A stretch of 64,000 nt of DNA from Actinoplanes regularis (GCF_900188005.1 NZ_FZNR01000014.1:1-64000), one strand, 5' to 3'; positions 15,505-24,361 are shown, counted from the first letter of the stretch. Notes: generated by a model from the sequence alone, not told the origin. A program made the numbers and translations.

Positions 15505-16500
15505 ATGCGGAAACGAACTCTGGGAAAGAACGGACCGGTCGTCGGGGCGCTGGGGCTGGGCGCGATGGGCATGACGAGCGGGGCGTACGGCGTCTCCGAT
15601 CGCGCCGAGAGCATCGCCACCGTGCACGCCGCGCTGGACGCCGGCGTCACCCTGATCGACACGAGCGACCACTACGGCTCCGGCCTGAACGAGATGCTGC
15701 TCGCCGAGGCGCTGCGCGGGCGGCCCCGGGACGGCTATCAGCTGAGCGTCAAGTTCGGCGCCCTGACCGGGCCGGGCGGCGGCTTCAACGGGCAGGACAA
15801 CCGGCCGGTGGCGGTGAAGAACCTCCTGATCCACTCGATGAACCGGCTCGGCGTCGACCACATCGACGTCTACCGCCCGGCCCGGCTCGACCCGGCGGTC
15901 CCGATCGAGGAGACCGTCGGCGCGATCAAGGAGATGATCGACGCCGGGTACGTACGGCACGTCGGGCTCTCCGAGGTGGACGCCGAGACGATCCGCCGGG
16001 CGCACGCCGTGCATCCGATCGCCGACCTGCAGATCGAGTATTCGCTCATCTCCCGCGCGGTGGAGGACGAAGTGCTGCCCACCCTCCGGGAGCTGGGCAT
16101 CGGGCTGACCGCGTACGGGGTGCTCAGCCGTGGCCTCATCTCCGGGCACTGGAACCCGGCCGCGGAGGCGCCCGGTGACCACCGCGGCCGCATGCCCCGG
16201 TTCCAGGGTGCGAACGCGGAGCACAATCTCGCCCTGGTCGAGGCGCTGCGCCGGATCGCCGAGGCGAAGGGGTGCACGGTCGCTCAGCTGGCCATCGCCT
16301 GGGTGGCCGAGCGGGGCGTCGACATCGTGCCGGTGGTCGGCGCCCGTACCCGCAAGCGTCTGTCGGAGGCCCTGCCCGCGCTGGACCTGGAGCTGACGGC
16401 GGACGATCTCGCCCGGATCGAACGGGCGGTGCCGAGGGGCGCCGCCCGCGGCGACCGGTATCCGTCGGCGTTCATGTCCGGCCTTGGCGTGGGCAACTAG
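15505..16500 (+). CDS. Aldo/keto reductase
   Basis: A 331-residue (alpha/beta)8-barrel oxidoreductase. LGLGAMGM opens the barrel; LIDTSDHYGSG supplies Asp and Tyr and LSVKFG the Lys of the catalytic tetrad; C-terminal PVVGARTRKRL is the NADPH-binding segment. Where most relatives have the catalytic His (YQHRVD) this protein reads YRPARLD, so the His is Ala. Likely role: NADPH-dependent carbonyl reduction, substrate unknown. ATG 15505 follows AGGG by nine bases. Divergent from the XRE regulator and probably under its control. Its TAG overlaps the stop of the convergent transporter by three bases. Confidence 0.9.
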   Translation: MRKRTLGKNGPVVGALGLGAMGMTSGAYGVSDRAESIATVHAALDAGVTLIDTSDHYGSGLNEMLLAEALRGRPRDGYQLSVKFGALTGPGGGFNGQDNRPVAVKNLLIHSMNRLGVDHIDVYRPARLDPAVPIEETVGAIKEMIDAGYVRHVGLSEVDAETIRRAHAVHPIADLQIEYSLISRAVEDEVLPTLRELGIGLTAYGVLSRGLISGHWNPAAEAPGDHRGRMPRFQGANAEHNLALVEALRRIAEAKGCTVAQLAIAWVAERGVDIVPVVGARTRKRLSEALPALDLELTADDLARIERAVPRGAARGDRYPSAFMSGLGVGN

Positions 16501-17795
16501 GGCGCCACCGAGGTGGCGGGCTGATCGGTTTCGGTCCGCTCCTCCTCCGCCTTCTCCTCGTCGTCGGTCGGCTCGGTGCCGGGTGGTTCGTGGTCCAGGG
16601 TCGGTTCGCCGGACGGGTGTGCCACCAGGTAGCGGATCCCGGTGTTGAGCACGGCCAGCAGCGGTACGGCGATCAGGGCGCCGATGATGCCCGCCACCAC
16701 CACACCCGCGGCGATCGCCAGGATCACCGCCAGCGGGTGCAGCGCCACCGCCCGGCCCATGATCAGCGGCTGCAGGACGTGACCCTCCAGTTGCTGGACC
16801 GCGATCACCACGGCGAGCACGCCGAGCGCGGTGGCCGGCCCGTTCGCGACCAGCGCGACCAGCACCGCGACCGCGCCGCTGACGGTGGCGCCGACCACCG
16901 GGATAAACGCGCCGAGGAAGACCAGGGCGGCCAGCGGTAGCGCCATGGGTACCCGCAGCACGACCAGGCCGATGCCGATGCCGGCCGCGTCGACGAAGGC
17001 GACCAGCACGGTGGCGCGCACGTACGACACCAGCGTGTGCCACGAGTAGTGCCCGGCCCTCGCGGTCGCCACCCGGGCGTCGCGCGGCAGCAGCCGGCAC
17101 AGGAAGGACCAGATCTGGCCGCCGTCCCGCAGGAAGAAGAAGAGCGTGAACAGCACCAGGAAGAACCCGGTCACCACCTCGCCCACGGTGGTCGCCGTGC
17201 TCAGCGCCCCGGTGGTGATCGAACCCTGGCTCGCGGTGAGCGAGTCGCGGGCCTGCTCGACGTACTGGCTCAGCTGCGCGTCGGTGATGTGCAGCGGCCC
17301 GCGCTGCAGCCATCGCTGAACCTCGTCGATGCCGTCGGCGACCCGTGTGGAGAGGGTGTCGAGCTGGCTGATGAAGGTGCGCACGATCAGCCCGAGCCCG
17401 CCGGTGACCAGCAGCAGCGCGGCGACCTCGACCAGGCCGGCGGCGAGCGACCGCTTGACACCGTTGCGGACCATCCGGGCGCTCAGCGGCTGGAACAGCG
17501 CCGCCAGCAGCAGCGCCACCACCACCGGGATGAGCATCACTTGCAGCAGCGCGACGATCCTCAGGAACAGGTACCCGGCGACCACGAAGAGGATGAACCG
17601 CCAGGCCCAGGCACCGGCCGTACGTACCCCGTCGGGCAGCACGTCGGCGGCGCTGGGCTGCGGGTTCACCACCACGACCGGCGGTGTGGTGTCCTCGAGG
17701 TCGGGGCCGGCCGCGAACGGCGGCGGTGCGTTGCGGCTCGCGGCCGCGCTCAGTCTCGTCCGGGCACGTTCCCGGATCGTCCGCGTCCAGCTCAT
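16497..17795 (-). CDS. AI-2E family transporter (PerM/YdiK-like)
   Basis: A 432-residue membrane protein with about eight transmembrane segments in the family arrangement: paired N-terminal helices, a soluble helical insert (LDTLSTRVADGIDEVQRW), then a tight cluster of C-terminal helices with LGAFIPVVGATVSG and a long charged acidic tail. Families of this type export quorum signals or sodium; the substrate is unknown. AAGGGA precedes the ATG. Convergent with the aldo/keto reductase, sharing CTAG at the stops. Confidence 0.9.
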   Translation of the reverse strand: MSWTRTIRERARTRLSAAASRNAPPPFAAGPDLEDTTPPVVVVNPQPSAADVLPDGVRTAGAWAWRFILFVVAGYLFLRIVALLQVMLIPVVVALLLAALFQPLSARMVRNGVKRSLAAGLVEVAALLLVTGGLGLIVRTFISQLDTLSTRVADGIDEVQRWLQRGPLHITDAQLSQYVEQARDSLTASQGSITTGALSTATTVGEVVTGFFLVLFTLFFFLRDGGQIWSFLCRLLPRDARVATARAGHYSWHTLVSYVRATVLVAFVDAAGIGIGLVVLRVPMALPLAALVFLGAFIPVVGATVSGAVAVLVALVANGPATALGVLAVVIAVQQLEGHVLQPLIMGRAVALHPLAVILAIAAGVVVAGIIGALIAVPLLAVLNTGIRYLVAHPSGEPTLDHEPPGTEPTDDEEKAEEERTETDQPATSVAP

Positions 17796-17943
17796 CAGGT
17801 TCCCTTCGCTCGCCTCCCCGGATGCCCGCCGGCGCGCTCTTTCATGCTCGAAAAGGTGACGGCGATACGGCGCGGGCCTCAACTCGGTGGCATCCGTGCC
17901 GATTCCTCGGGATACGTCGGACTCATGGCGGAGGAGGGGACAC

Positions 17944-20178
17944 GTGACGGCTCGGTGGCGAGACTGGTATCTACCGGTCGCCCTCGTCATGGCCGGGGCC
18001 GAGGTCCTGCTGATCGTGCTCGGTACCCACGTCGGCTTCTCGAAGCTGGTGGTGTGGGTGCCCGCGGTGGCCGGTCCGGCGCTGGCTGCCGCCGCGTTCC
18101 ACGACGCCGGGACCCGGACGGACGGCCATCTGCGCCGGTTCTGGGCGTCCGTCGCCCCAGCCATGGGCGTGGTGCTGCTCGGGACGCTGAGCCAGGTGGT
18201 CGACATCACCACCATGCCGTACACCGACATTCCGCCGATCGGTACGCGCACCCTGCTGCTGTACGTCACCGGCGCGCTCCTGGCCGTCACGGGCCTGCTG
18301 CGGATGCCGGGCGGCGGCAGTTCGTGGCCCCGGCTCATCACGGCCGTGCTGGACGTGGCGGTGATGCTGGTGATCGGCGGGATCGCCGCGTCGGAGTACC
18401 TCGGCTGGTTCACCGACCGGTTCGGGGTCAGCGCGTCCGCGTGGTGGCTGAACATCGCCATGCTGGCGGTCGGCGCCATGAGCGCGACCGTCGTCGTGAA
18501 GATCATGGCGGCACGCAGCACCCTGGCTCCCCGGGCCGCGCTGTGGTGGCTGGCGCCGATCGGGCTGTGCGGCCCGCTCTCCACCGTCTTCATGACCTTG
18601 CTGGGCCCCTGGCCCCACCTGAACGGCAGCGCCGCGGTGTTCCCCTTCATCGGCCTGTTCGGAACGCTCGCCGCCCACAGGCAGCATCGCCACCTCACCG
18701 GCCGGAGGAAGCGGCCGGCCCAGCCGCTGGACCTGCCGGCGTACCGGCGTGGCACCGTGATCCCGCTGTTCGCCACCGGCCTGACCAGCGTCCTGGTCGC
18801 CACCGTCTACCTGCGTACCGGGCACCTGAGCACGGTGCAGGTCGCCGGTACGACCCTGCTGCTGTTGCTGGTGGTGGCCCGCCAGGCGGTGGCCCTCAGG
18901 GAGAACGGCACCCTGCTGAACACCGTCGCCCGGCAGGCGATGCACGACGAACTCACCGGCCTGTTCAGCCGCCGGTACTTCGCCGCGGCCGTCGCCGGCG
19001 CCACCGGGCCGCACACCGTCGTCCTGATCGACCTGCGGGAATTCCGCACGGTCAACGACGGGCTGGGATCCGCGGTCGGGGACGCCCTGCTCATCGCGTA
19101 CGGGGAACGCCTCACCGCGCTGGGCGGCGAGCACGCCGTCGTGGCCCGCCTCGGCGGCGACGAGTTCGGGCTGCTGCTGCCCGGCTCCGCGGAGGCGATC
19201 GGGCGCCTGCTCGCCGCCAACGCGGAACCACTGAACGCCGACGGGCACGAGGTGCTCGTCGAGGTGTCGGTCGGCGTCGCCGAGGGCACCGCCGACCTCT
19301 ACCGGCAGGCCGAGACCGCGTTGCGCGAGGCGGCTACGGGTACGGGCGCGCGGGTCGTCCATTACGACGCCTCGTTGGAGCAGCGGCTGACCCAGCGCGC
19401 CACGGTCGCCGCCGACCTGCACCGGGGCCTGGCCGCCGGCGAGTTCCACCTGCTCTACCAGCCGATCGTGGAGTTGCCGCAGGGCCGGATCGTCGGGGTG
19501 GAGTCCCTGGTGCGCTGGTCACGGGCGGACGGCAGCATCGTCTCCCCCGCCGACTTCATCCCGGTCGCCGAGGACACCGGCCTGATCGTCGAACTCGGCG
19601 CCTGGATCCTGGACACCGCGTGCGCCCAGGCCGCCGAATGGCGGCGCCTGCACGGCCCGGACGCGCTGCGCTCGATCGCCGTCAACGTGTCGGCCCGTCA
19701 GCTGCTCGATCCGTGCCTGCCGGACCTGGTCGCGGCTGCGCTCGCCCGGCACGGCGTACCCGCCGCGCAGCTCACCATCGAGATCACCGAGACCGCGGTG
19801 TTCGCCGGCGGCCGCGCGCTGGCCACCGTGAACGCCCTGTCCCGGCTGGGCGTCAGCATCGCGCTGGACGACTTCGGCACCGGACACTCCTCGCTCGGTC
19901 TGCTACGCACCTGCCCGGTCGACGCCATCAAGGTCGACAAGTCGTTCGTCGACGGGCTGAACGGCACCCCGCAGCAGGAGGCGATCGCCATCGCCCTGAC
20001 CGGGATCGCCCAGTCGATGGGCCTGCGCACCGTCGCGGAGGGCGTCGAGACCGAGGCACAGGCCAGGCGGCTGACCGAACTCGGCTACCGCCACGCCCAG
20101 GGCTTCCACTTCGCCCGCCCGATGCCGCCGGCGGCGATCGACGATCTGCTGCGGGCGGAGGACCCCGTCGCGGCTTGA
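17944..20178 (+). CDS. Membrane-bound GGDEF-EAL cyclic-di-GMP protein
   Basis: A 744-residue protein with about nine N-terminal transmembrane helices (to residue ~320), a GGDEF domain with an intact ARLGGDEFGLLL site (diguanylate cyclase) and an EAL phosphodiesterase domain. In the EAL domain the signature reads GVESLVRW (ESL, Glu kept) while VNVSARQL, EITET, ALDDFGTGHSS, IKVDKSFV and AEGVET are present, so both activities are plausible. Such proteins control c-di-GMP and development or attachment in actinomycetes. GTG 17944 follows GGAGGAGGGG by a few bases and is preferred to GTG 17887. Confidence 0.9.
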   Translation: MTARWRDWYLPVALVMAGAEVLLIVLGTHVGFSKLVVWVPAVAGPALAAAAFHDAGTRTDGHLRRFWASVAPAMGVVLLGTLSQVVDITTMPYTDIPPIGTRTLLLYVTGALLAVTGLLRMPGGGSSWPRLITAVLDVAVMLVIGGIAASEYLGWFTDRFGVSASAWWLNIAMLAVGAMSATVVVKIMAARSTLAPRAALWWLAPIGLCGPLSTVFMTLLGPWPHLNGSAAVFPFIGLFGTLAAHRQHRHLTGRRKRPAQPLDLPAYRRGTVIPLFATGLTSVLVATVYLRTGHLSTVQVAGTTLLLLLVVARQAVALRENGTLLNTVARQAMHDELTGLFSRRYFAAAVAGATGPHTVVLIDLREFRTVNDGLGSAVGDALLIAYGERLTALGGEHAVVARLGGDEFGLLLPGSAEAIGRLLAANAEPLNADGHEVLVEVSVGVAEGTADLYRQAETALREAATGTGARVVHYDASLEQRLTQRATVAADLHRGLAAGEFHLLYQPIVELPQGRIVGVESLVRWSRADGSIVSPADFIPVAEDTGLIVELGAWILDTACAQAAEWRRLHGPDALRSIAVNVSARQLLDPCLPDLVAAALARHGVPAAQLTIEITETAVFAGGRALATVNALSRLGVSIALDDFGTGHSSLGLLRTCPVDAIKVDKSFVDGLNGTPQQEAIAIALTGIAQSMGLRTVAEGVETEAQARRLTELGYRHAQGFHFARPMPPAAIDDLLRAEDPVAA

Positions 20179-20206
20179 CATTATGCAGGCAGTTGCCTGC
20201 ATAATG
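20175..20206 (+). promoter_or_regulatory. Promoter and perfect palindromic operator of the ArsR-SRPBCC gene
   Basis: A TTGACA -35 box (20175-20180) overlaps the stop codon of the preceding gene, and CATAAT (20200-20205) is a -10 seven bases before ATG 20213. Between and over them lies a perfect inverted repeat: arms CATTATGCAGGCA (20179-20191) and TGCCTGCATAATG (20194-20206) with a 2-base centre. Binding by the encoded ArsR protein would block both boxes. Confidence 0.8.
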
Positions 20207-20212
20207 CTGCTC

Positions 20213-21010
20213 ATGGCCGGTGACATGGACAGGGTGTTCAAGGCGCTCGCCGACCCGACGCGCCGCCGGCTACTCGATGGCCTCCGCCAGGAGGACGGCC
20301 AGACGCTGGGCCGGCTCTGCGGCCGGCTGGCGATGACCCGGCAGTCGGTGACGCAGCATCTCGACGTGCTGCAGGAGGCCAACCTGATCAGCACCGTCCG
20401 CCACGGCCGGGAGAAGTTGCACTACCTCAACCCTGTTCCGATCCATGAGCTGCAGCAACGCTGGATCGCCCCGTTCGAGCAGCCCCGGCTGCGGGCCCTC
20501 GACACGATCCGGCGACACGCAGAGGAGCCGCAGATGTCCACCGCCAAACCCACCTTCGTGTACGTGACCTACATCCACGCCACCCCCGAGCGAGTGTGGG
20601 AGGCGTTGACCGACGCCGACCTGACCGGCGCGTACTGGGGGCACAGCAACGTCTCCGACTGGCAGCCCGGATCCCGGTGGGAACACCGGCGCACCGACGG
20701 CTCCGGCATCGCCGACGCCGGCGGCGTCGTGCTCGAGGCGACCCCACCGACCCGCCTGGTCCTGACGTTCGGCGATCTCGACGCCGAGGCCGGGCCCGAC
20801 GCGTCCACGGTCACCTTCCTCGTCGAACCGCACCACGACATCGTCCGGCTGACCGTCACGCACGTGAACCTCGCGACCGACCAGGACGTCGAGGCCGTCT
20901 CGGCCGGCTGGCCCGCTGTCATGGCCAACCTCAAGTCGCTGCTCGAGACCGGCCACGTGCTCCCCCAGGCACCGTGGGAGATGCACGCCGAGCTCCGCGC
21001 CACCCGTTGA
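20213..21010 (+). CDS. Fused ArsR-type regulator and SRPBCC (AHSA1-like) domain protein
   Basis: A 265-residue fusion. Residues 1-~100 are an ArsR winged helix (DRVFKALADPTRRRLLDGL, MTRQSVTQHLDVLQEANLI); from MSTAKPTF on it is an AHSA1-type SRPBCC fold (IHATPERVWEALTD, WQPGSRWEHR, RLVLTFG) that in relatives binds small hydrophobic ligands. In most genomes these are two adjacent genes, so the fusion makes a one-piece ligand sensor-repressor. The transcript probably begins at ATG 20213 (leaderless). Upstream in-frame ATGs at 20183 and 20204 lie inside the operator and are rejected. Confidence 0.88.
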   Translation: MAGDMDRVFKALADPTRRRLLDGLRQEDGQTLGRLCGRLAMTRQSVTQHLDVLQEANLISTVRHGREKLHYLNPVPIHELQQRWIAPFEQPRLRALDTIRRHAEEPQMSTAKPTFVYVTYIHATPERVWEALTDADLTGAYWGHSNVSDWQPGSRWEHRRTDGSGIADAGGVVLEATPPTRLVLTFGDLDAEAGPDASTVTFLVEPHHDIVRLTVTHVNLATDQDVEAVSAGWPAVMANLKSLLETGHVLPQAPWEMHAELRATR

Positions 21011-21054
21011 TCACGCCAGGGGCCACCGCACCTGCGGTTTGTTAACCTGCCAGG

Positions 21055-21648
21055 GTGTCGCAGCGTAGCGGCCGGGTCGACAGCCGGCGGACCGACACCC
21101 GGGAGCGGGCGGTGACCGTTGCCCTGGAGCTCTTCGCCCGGCAGGGATACACCGCGACGTCGCTGCGCGAGATCGCCGAACGGCTCGGGGTCACCAAGGC
21201 GGCGCTCTACTTCCATTTCCGTACGAAGGAAGAGATTCTCACCGCGATCCTGCGCGGCTACCTGGACGGCGTCACCACGCTGGTCGAAGCGGCCGAAGGG
21301 CCGGACGAGCTGATCCGCGGATTCGCCGCGCACCAGCGGCAGTGGGGCATCGACCTGGTGCTGCTGGTCTGGCAGAACTACACGGAGATCCAGGACCTGC
21401 CGATCGGCGCGGAGATCAGGCAGACCATGCGGTCGCTGGTCGACACGCTGGCACCCGCCGGCGCGGATCCGGCGCAGCGGCTGCGGGTGCGGATCGCGCT
21501 GTCGACCTTCCAGATCGCGGCGGTCACGGCGCTGGTCGAGGACGACGATGACGAGGCGAGTCTGCGAGAGGCCGCCCTCGGCCTCTCGCTGGAGCTTTTG
21601 CGCGGTGCAGATCCAGGGACCCGCGAAGGTACGACCACCGAAGCTTGA
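21055..21648 (+). CDS. TetR/AcrR family transcriptional regulator
   Basis: A 197-residue TetR protein: HTH at about residues 12-62 (RERAVTVALELFARQGY, TSLREIAERLGVTKAALYFHFRTKEEIL) and a helical ligand domain. The GTG start at 21055 is six bases after a TAACCT box (21043-21048) with no ribosome binding site, so leaderless translation is likely. It sits 44 bases after the ArsR-SRPBCC gene, but has its own promoter; no adjacent structural target is obvious. Confidence 0.88.
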   Translation: MSQRSGRVDSRRTDTRERAVTVALELFARQGYTATSLREIAERLGVTKAALYFHFRTKEEILTAILRGYLDGVTTLVEAAEGPDELIRGFAAHQRQWGIDLVLLVWQNYTEIQDLPIGAEIRQTMRSLVDTLAPAGADPAQRLRVRIALSTFQIAAVTALVEDDDDEASLREAALGLSLELLRGADPGTREGTTTEA

Positions 21649-21656
21649 CTACGGAG

Positions 21657-22385
21657 TCAGGTGAGGCCCAGGACGGCGCTACTCCACCCCGCTCTGACCC
21701 ACTGACCTGCCGAAACGTCTGGTCGTTCGCCGCGCTCGCCGAGCGAACGACCAGATTCGAAGTCCGGCCGGCGCGCCCCGTCCTCGGCCAGCCAGCGCCG
21801 CATCAGTCGCGCCGCCGCGTCCTGGCATCCCCGGCAGACGAGCCACTCAGCAAGGTCCACGAAATACAGGCCGATGGTTACCGACGGCAGCCTCTCCGCG
21901 GCCTGCTCCGGTTCGGTCGATCCGTCGAACCATGGCAGGGCCTCCGCTCGCAGCCGCCGGAGGAAGCCTTCGAGCTGAGCGTTGCGCGCGGCAGGAGCGG
22001 TCAGGTCGACCTGGCCCTGGTGCCAGACTCCGGTGAGAACGCCGAGCGGATGCCCGCACAACCAGTCGTCGTTCACGCCGACGTAGGACGTGAGCGCGGG
22101 GTTGGCGCGGCGCCACTTCCGCAACGCGCCGTCGCGGACGTTGAGCACCGCGCCGAACTCGATCAGCTCACCCGTCCGGTTCCACTTCGAGCTCTGCAAA
22201 TGAATCTGCTCGCGGCGGACGCCGATCCGCCGCTCCAGCTTTGCCAGCGATCTCGCCCAGGTGAACCCCTCGCCTCGCAACTGGGACGCAAGCCATTGAC
22301 CAGCTGCACCGACCACCTCGGTGGGCCGCTCGAGCGCGGCCAGTTCGACCAACTCACCTTGGTCGTCCGGCTTGCCCGCGTCCAC
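21657..22385 (-). CDS. DUF4304-like protein
   Basis: A 242-residue cytoplasmic protein. The segment from GEGFTWARS through IHLQSSKWNRTGELIEFGAV matches the DUF4304 pattern (a short helix, then Q-x-S-x-W and F-x-V strands), followed by a helical C-terminal half with a Cys-x-x-Cys (VCRGC). The GTG 22385 has GGGAGGA seven bases upstream, which decides it against a start further upstream. Function unknown. Convergent with the TetR gene, eight bases apart. Confidence 0.68.
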   Translation of the reverse strand: MDAGKPDDQGELVELAALERPTEVVGAAGQWLASQLRGEGFTWARSLAKLERRIGVRREQIHLQSSKWNRTGELIEFGAVLNVRDGALRKWRRANPALTSYVGVNDDWLCGHPLGVLTGVWHQGQVDLTAPAARNAQLEGFLRRLRAEALPWFDGSTEPEQAAERLPSVTIGLYFVDLAEWLVCRGCQDAAARLMRRWLAEDGARRPDFESGRSLGERGERPDVSAGQWVRAGWSSAVLGLT

Positions 22386-22508
22386 GAGTCCATCCTCCCA
22401 TCTGGGCCGGACGATTCCGGCGAACGCGCTGCCCTTGCTGATCCTAGTGATCAGCAAGGCCAGCGTCCGGTACGACCATGGTGGAAGCGTTGTCGCCGCC
22501 GGCCGGTT

Positions 22509-22817
22509 CTACAGGAGGCGGTGGGCGTTGGACACGATGCCGGAGGCGCCTCGGATCCGCTTGCCCTGCGCGTACGCCTCCGCGCCGGCGGCGACACCGG
22601 CGACCGAACCGGCGGCGATGGCGGCCTGCTGGGCATATGCGGCGGCCTGCGGGAGGCCGCCCGCCGCGTAGGCCGCGCTGGCGCCGTGAGCGGTGGCGGC
22701 CGTCACGCCGGAGTGACCGGCGATGACCTTCGCGCCTGCCGCGGCGGCTTTGGCCGCGCCGGCCTTCGCCGCGAGCGCCTTCACCGCGAAGATGACGCCG
22801 AGAGTGATCGGGTCCAT
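22509..22817 (-). CDS. Small Ala/Gly-rich hydrophobic protein
   Basis: A 102-residue protein. After MDPITLGVIFAVKALAAK it is built of Ala, Gly and small residues with many GxxxA/AxxxG spacings, ending in a basic KRIRGASGIVSNAHRLL tail. An excellent AGGAGGT lies six bases before the ATG, so it is well translated. The composition suggests one or two packed transmembrane helices or a glycine-zipper peptide; bacteriocin-like activity is only a thought. No family recognised and no processing partner nearby. Confidence 0.65.
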   Translation of the reverse strand: MDPITLGVIFAVKALAAKAGAAKAAAAGAKVIAGHSGVTAATAHGASAAYAAGGLPQAAAYAQQAAIAAGSVAGVAAGAEAYAQGKRIRGASGIVSNAHRLL

Positions 22818-22956
22818 GGAGACCTCCTGTGGAGTGCGGTCCAGTGGCCTGGACCGGGGGCAACAGAATCAGTTGCCGGGTTCGAGAGCGTGGCCGTCCG
22901 GAAAGTTCCACGACCTCCCCGGACGGGTGAACGGCCGGATCCCGAGCACCCCGCCC

Positions 22957-23979
22957 CTATCGATTCGCGTCGCCACCGGTCGGGGAGCCGCACTCGGCGC
23001 AGCGTTCGACGGCGGCGCGGGTGAAGGCGAACCGGTGCCGGGCCGCCAAGGCGAGCGCGACGAGGATGAACGCGGCGACCGCCACGACGAGCGCCGCGGC
23101 GGCCAGCGTCGTCCAGGTGGGGTTCGGTCCGCCGCCGTACAGGCCGACAGCGATCTCGGCGGCCAGCGGGCGCAACGTCAGCATGCCGATCGGGCCCAGC
23201 AGAAGCAGCAGTGCCCAGGCGCCGCGGAAGTCGTCACGCAAGGCCAGCCCGACGGCGATCAGTAACGTGACCAGAAGAAGTGTCACCCCGGCGCCGGGCA
23301 GTACCTGCCCGGCCGGCCAGCCGTAGTACCCAGGGAATTCGTTGCCACCGCCATAGAGGACGGCAGCTGAGACGGACGCTGCCGCGGCAGCACCGGCCAA
23401 TGGCGGCAGACGTAGCCACAGGGCTGGCCGGCTTGGAACGCCGAGCGCGACGAGGCCGAGGCAGGCCTGCGGAAGCAGGACGAACACGGGCGGCCGGAAC
23501 AGGCCGGTGACGGCGGCGAGCGGGATGACGGCGACCGTGAGGACGAGGGCGGAGCCGATCGCCAGGCGCGTCCACCGACCGGGTGCCACCACATGCACCA
23601 CCGCGGCGAGCAGCCACGCCGCCCACAGCCCGACGCCGAGGGAGAACAACGGGCCCTGCTGCGCGAACCCGAACCACGGCGTCGTCGCCGGGTTCGTCTC
23701 CAGGACGGCCCCACTCCCCGCCAGCGCCGTGGTGGTCGACAACGCCAGCGTTCCGGCCAGCCGGGCGCCCGAGCGGATCCCGGTAGCGCCGACCGGGCGC
23801 AGGCGCTGCCGCAACCCACCGCCGGCCAGATCGACCACGTCGGCGGGCGAGGGCCATCGCCGGTCCGGAGTGGCCAGAGCGAGGTACGTGTCGACGATCT
23901 CGGTGCCGCGCTCGTTCCGGTAGCCGTCCGGGTAGAAGAGTTTCACCAGGCGCAGGTAGCGGCGTTCCAGGTCGCTCAT
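22957..23979 (-). CDS. Integral membrane protein paired with PadR
   Basis: A 340-residue protein with a ~70-residue cytoplasmic N-terminal domain (ERRYLRLVKLFYPDGYRNERGTEIVDTYL) followed by about eight transmembrane helices and a short Cys-containing tail (CAECGSPTGG). The N-terminal segment is the kind found on permease-like proteins encoded directly after PadR regulators in actinobacteria. The ATG overlaps the PadR stop by four bases (ATGA), so translation is coupled. Transport or envelope role is inferred; substrate unknown. Confidence 0.78.
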   Translation of the reverse strand: MSDLERRYLRLVKLFYPDGYRNERGTEIVDTYLALATPDRRWPSPADVVDLAGGGLRQRLRPVGATGIRSGARLAGTLALSTTTALAGSGAVLETNPATTPWFGFAQQGPLFSLGVGLWAAWLLAAVVHVVAPGRWTRLAIGSALVLTVAVIPLAAVTGLFRPPVFVLLPQACLGLVALGVPSRPALWLRLPPLAGAAAAASVSAAVLYGGGNEFPGYYGWPAGQVLPGAGVTLLLVTLLIAVGLALRDDFRGAWALLLLLGPIGMLTLRPLAAEIAVGLYGGGPNPTWTTLAAAALVVAVAAFILVALALAARHRFAFTRAAVERCAECGSPTGGDANR

Positions 23980-24332
23980 GCGGTCCCTCCACTGAGCCGG
24001 GGTGCACCCCGGTGGGTCCGGGTCTTCAGCCGCGCGGTCGCGGCCGCCACGTTGCGGCGCATCCGCTCGGTCTCCGCGGCGAGGAGGTCAGCGCCGCCTT
24101 CAGCGAGTCGGTAGTAGCGGCGCAGCCGGCCGTCCACCACCTCCTCTCGCTCGACGGCGACCAGGCCGGCGTCGACCAGCCGGTCGAGGGCCCCATAGAG
24201 CGTGCCCGGCCGCAGCGAAACGCGGCCGTCGGAAAGCCGGGCCACCTCGGTGATCAGCCCGTAGCCATGCAGCGGCTCCCCGGCCAGCGCCGTGAGAATC
24301 ATGAACGTGGGTTCGCGCAACGGTGTCTCCAC
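23976..24332 (-). CDS. PadR family transcriptional regulator (short type)
   Basis: A 118-residue PadR-s2 type regulator with the winged helix (FMILTALAGEPLHGYGLI, LRPGTLYGALDRLVDAGLV) and wing (GRLRRYYRLAEGGADLL), then one dimerisation helix. The GTG start 24332 is six bases after a TATATT box on the same strand, so leaderless. A palindrome overlaps that box. It probably represses itself and the coupled membrane protein. Confidence 0.9.
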   Translation of the reverse strand: METPLREPTFMILTALAGEPLHGYGLITEVARLSDGRVSLRPGTLYGALDRLVDAGLVAVEREEVVDGRLRRYYRLAEGGADLLAAETERMRRNVAAATARLKTRTHRGAPRLSGGTA

Positions 24333-24337
24333 GCGAC

Positions 24338-24361
24338 CAATATATCGGGTGCCAAGATATA
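24338..24361 (-). promoter_or_regulatory. Promoter and operator of the padR operon
   Basis: TATATC (24341-24346) and GATATA (24356-24361) form an inverted repeat with a 9-base centre, and the minus-strand -10 TATATT (24343-24338) overlaps its proximal arm. The spacing matches short PadR operators, where the two half-sites sit in adjacent grooves. Confidence 0.55.
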
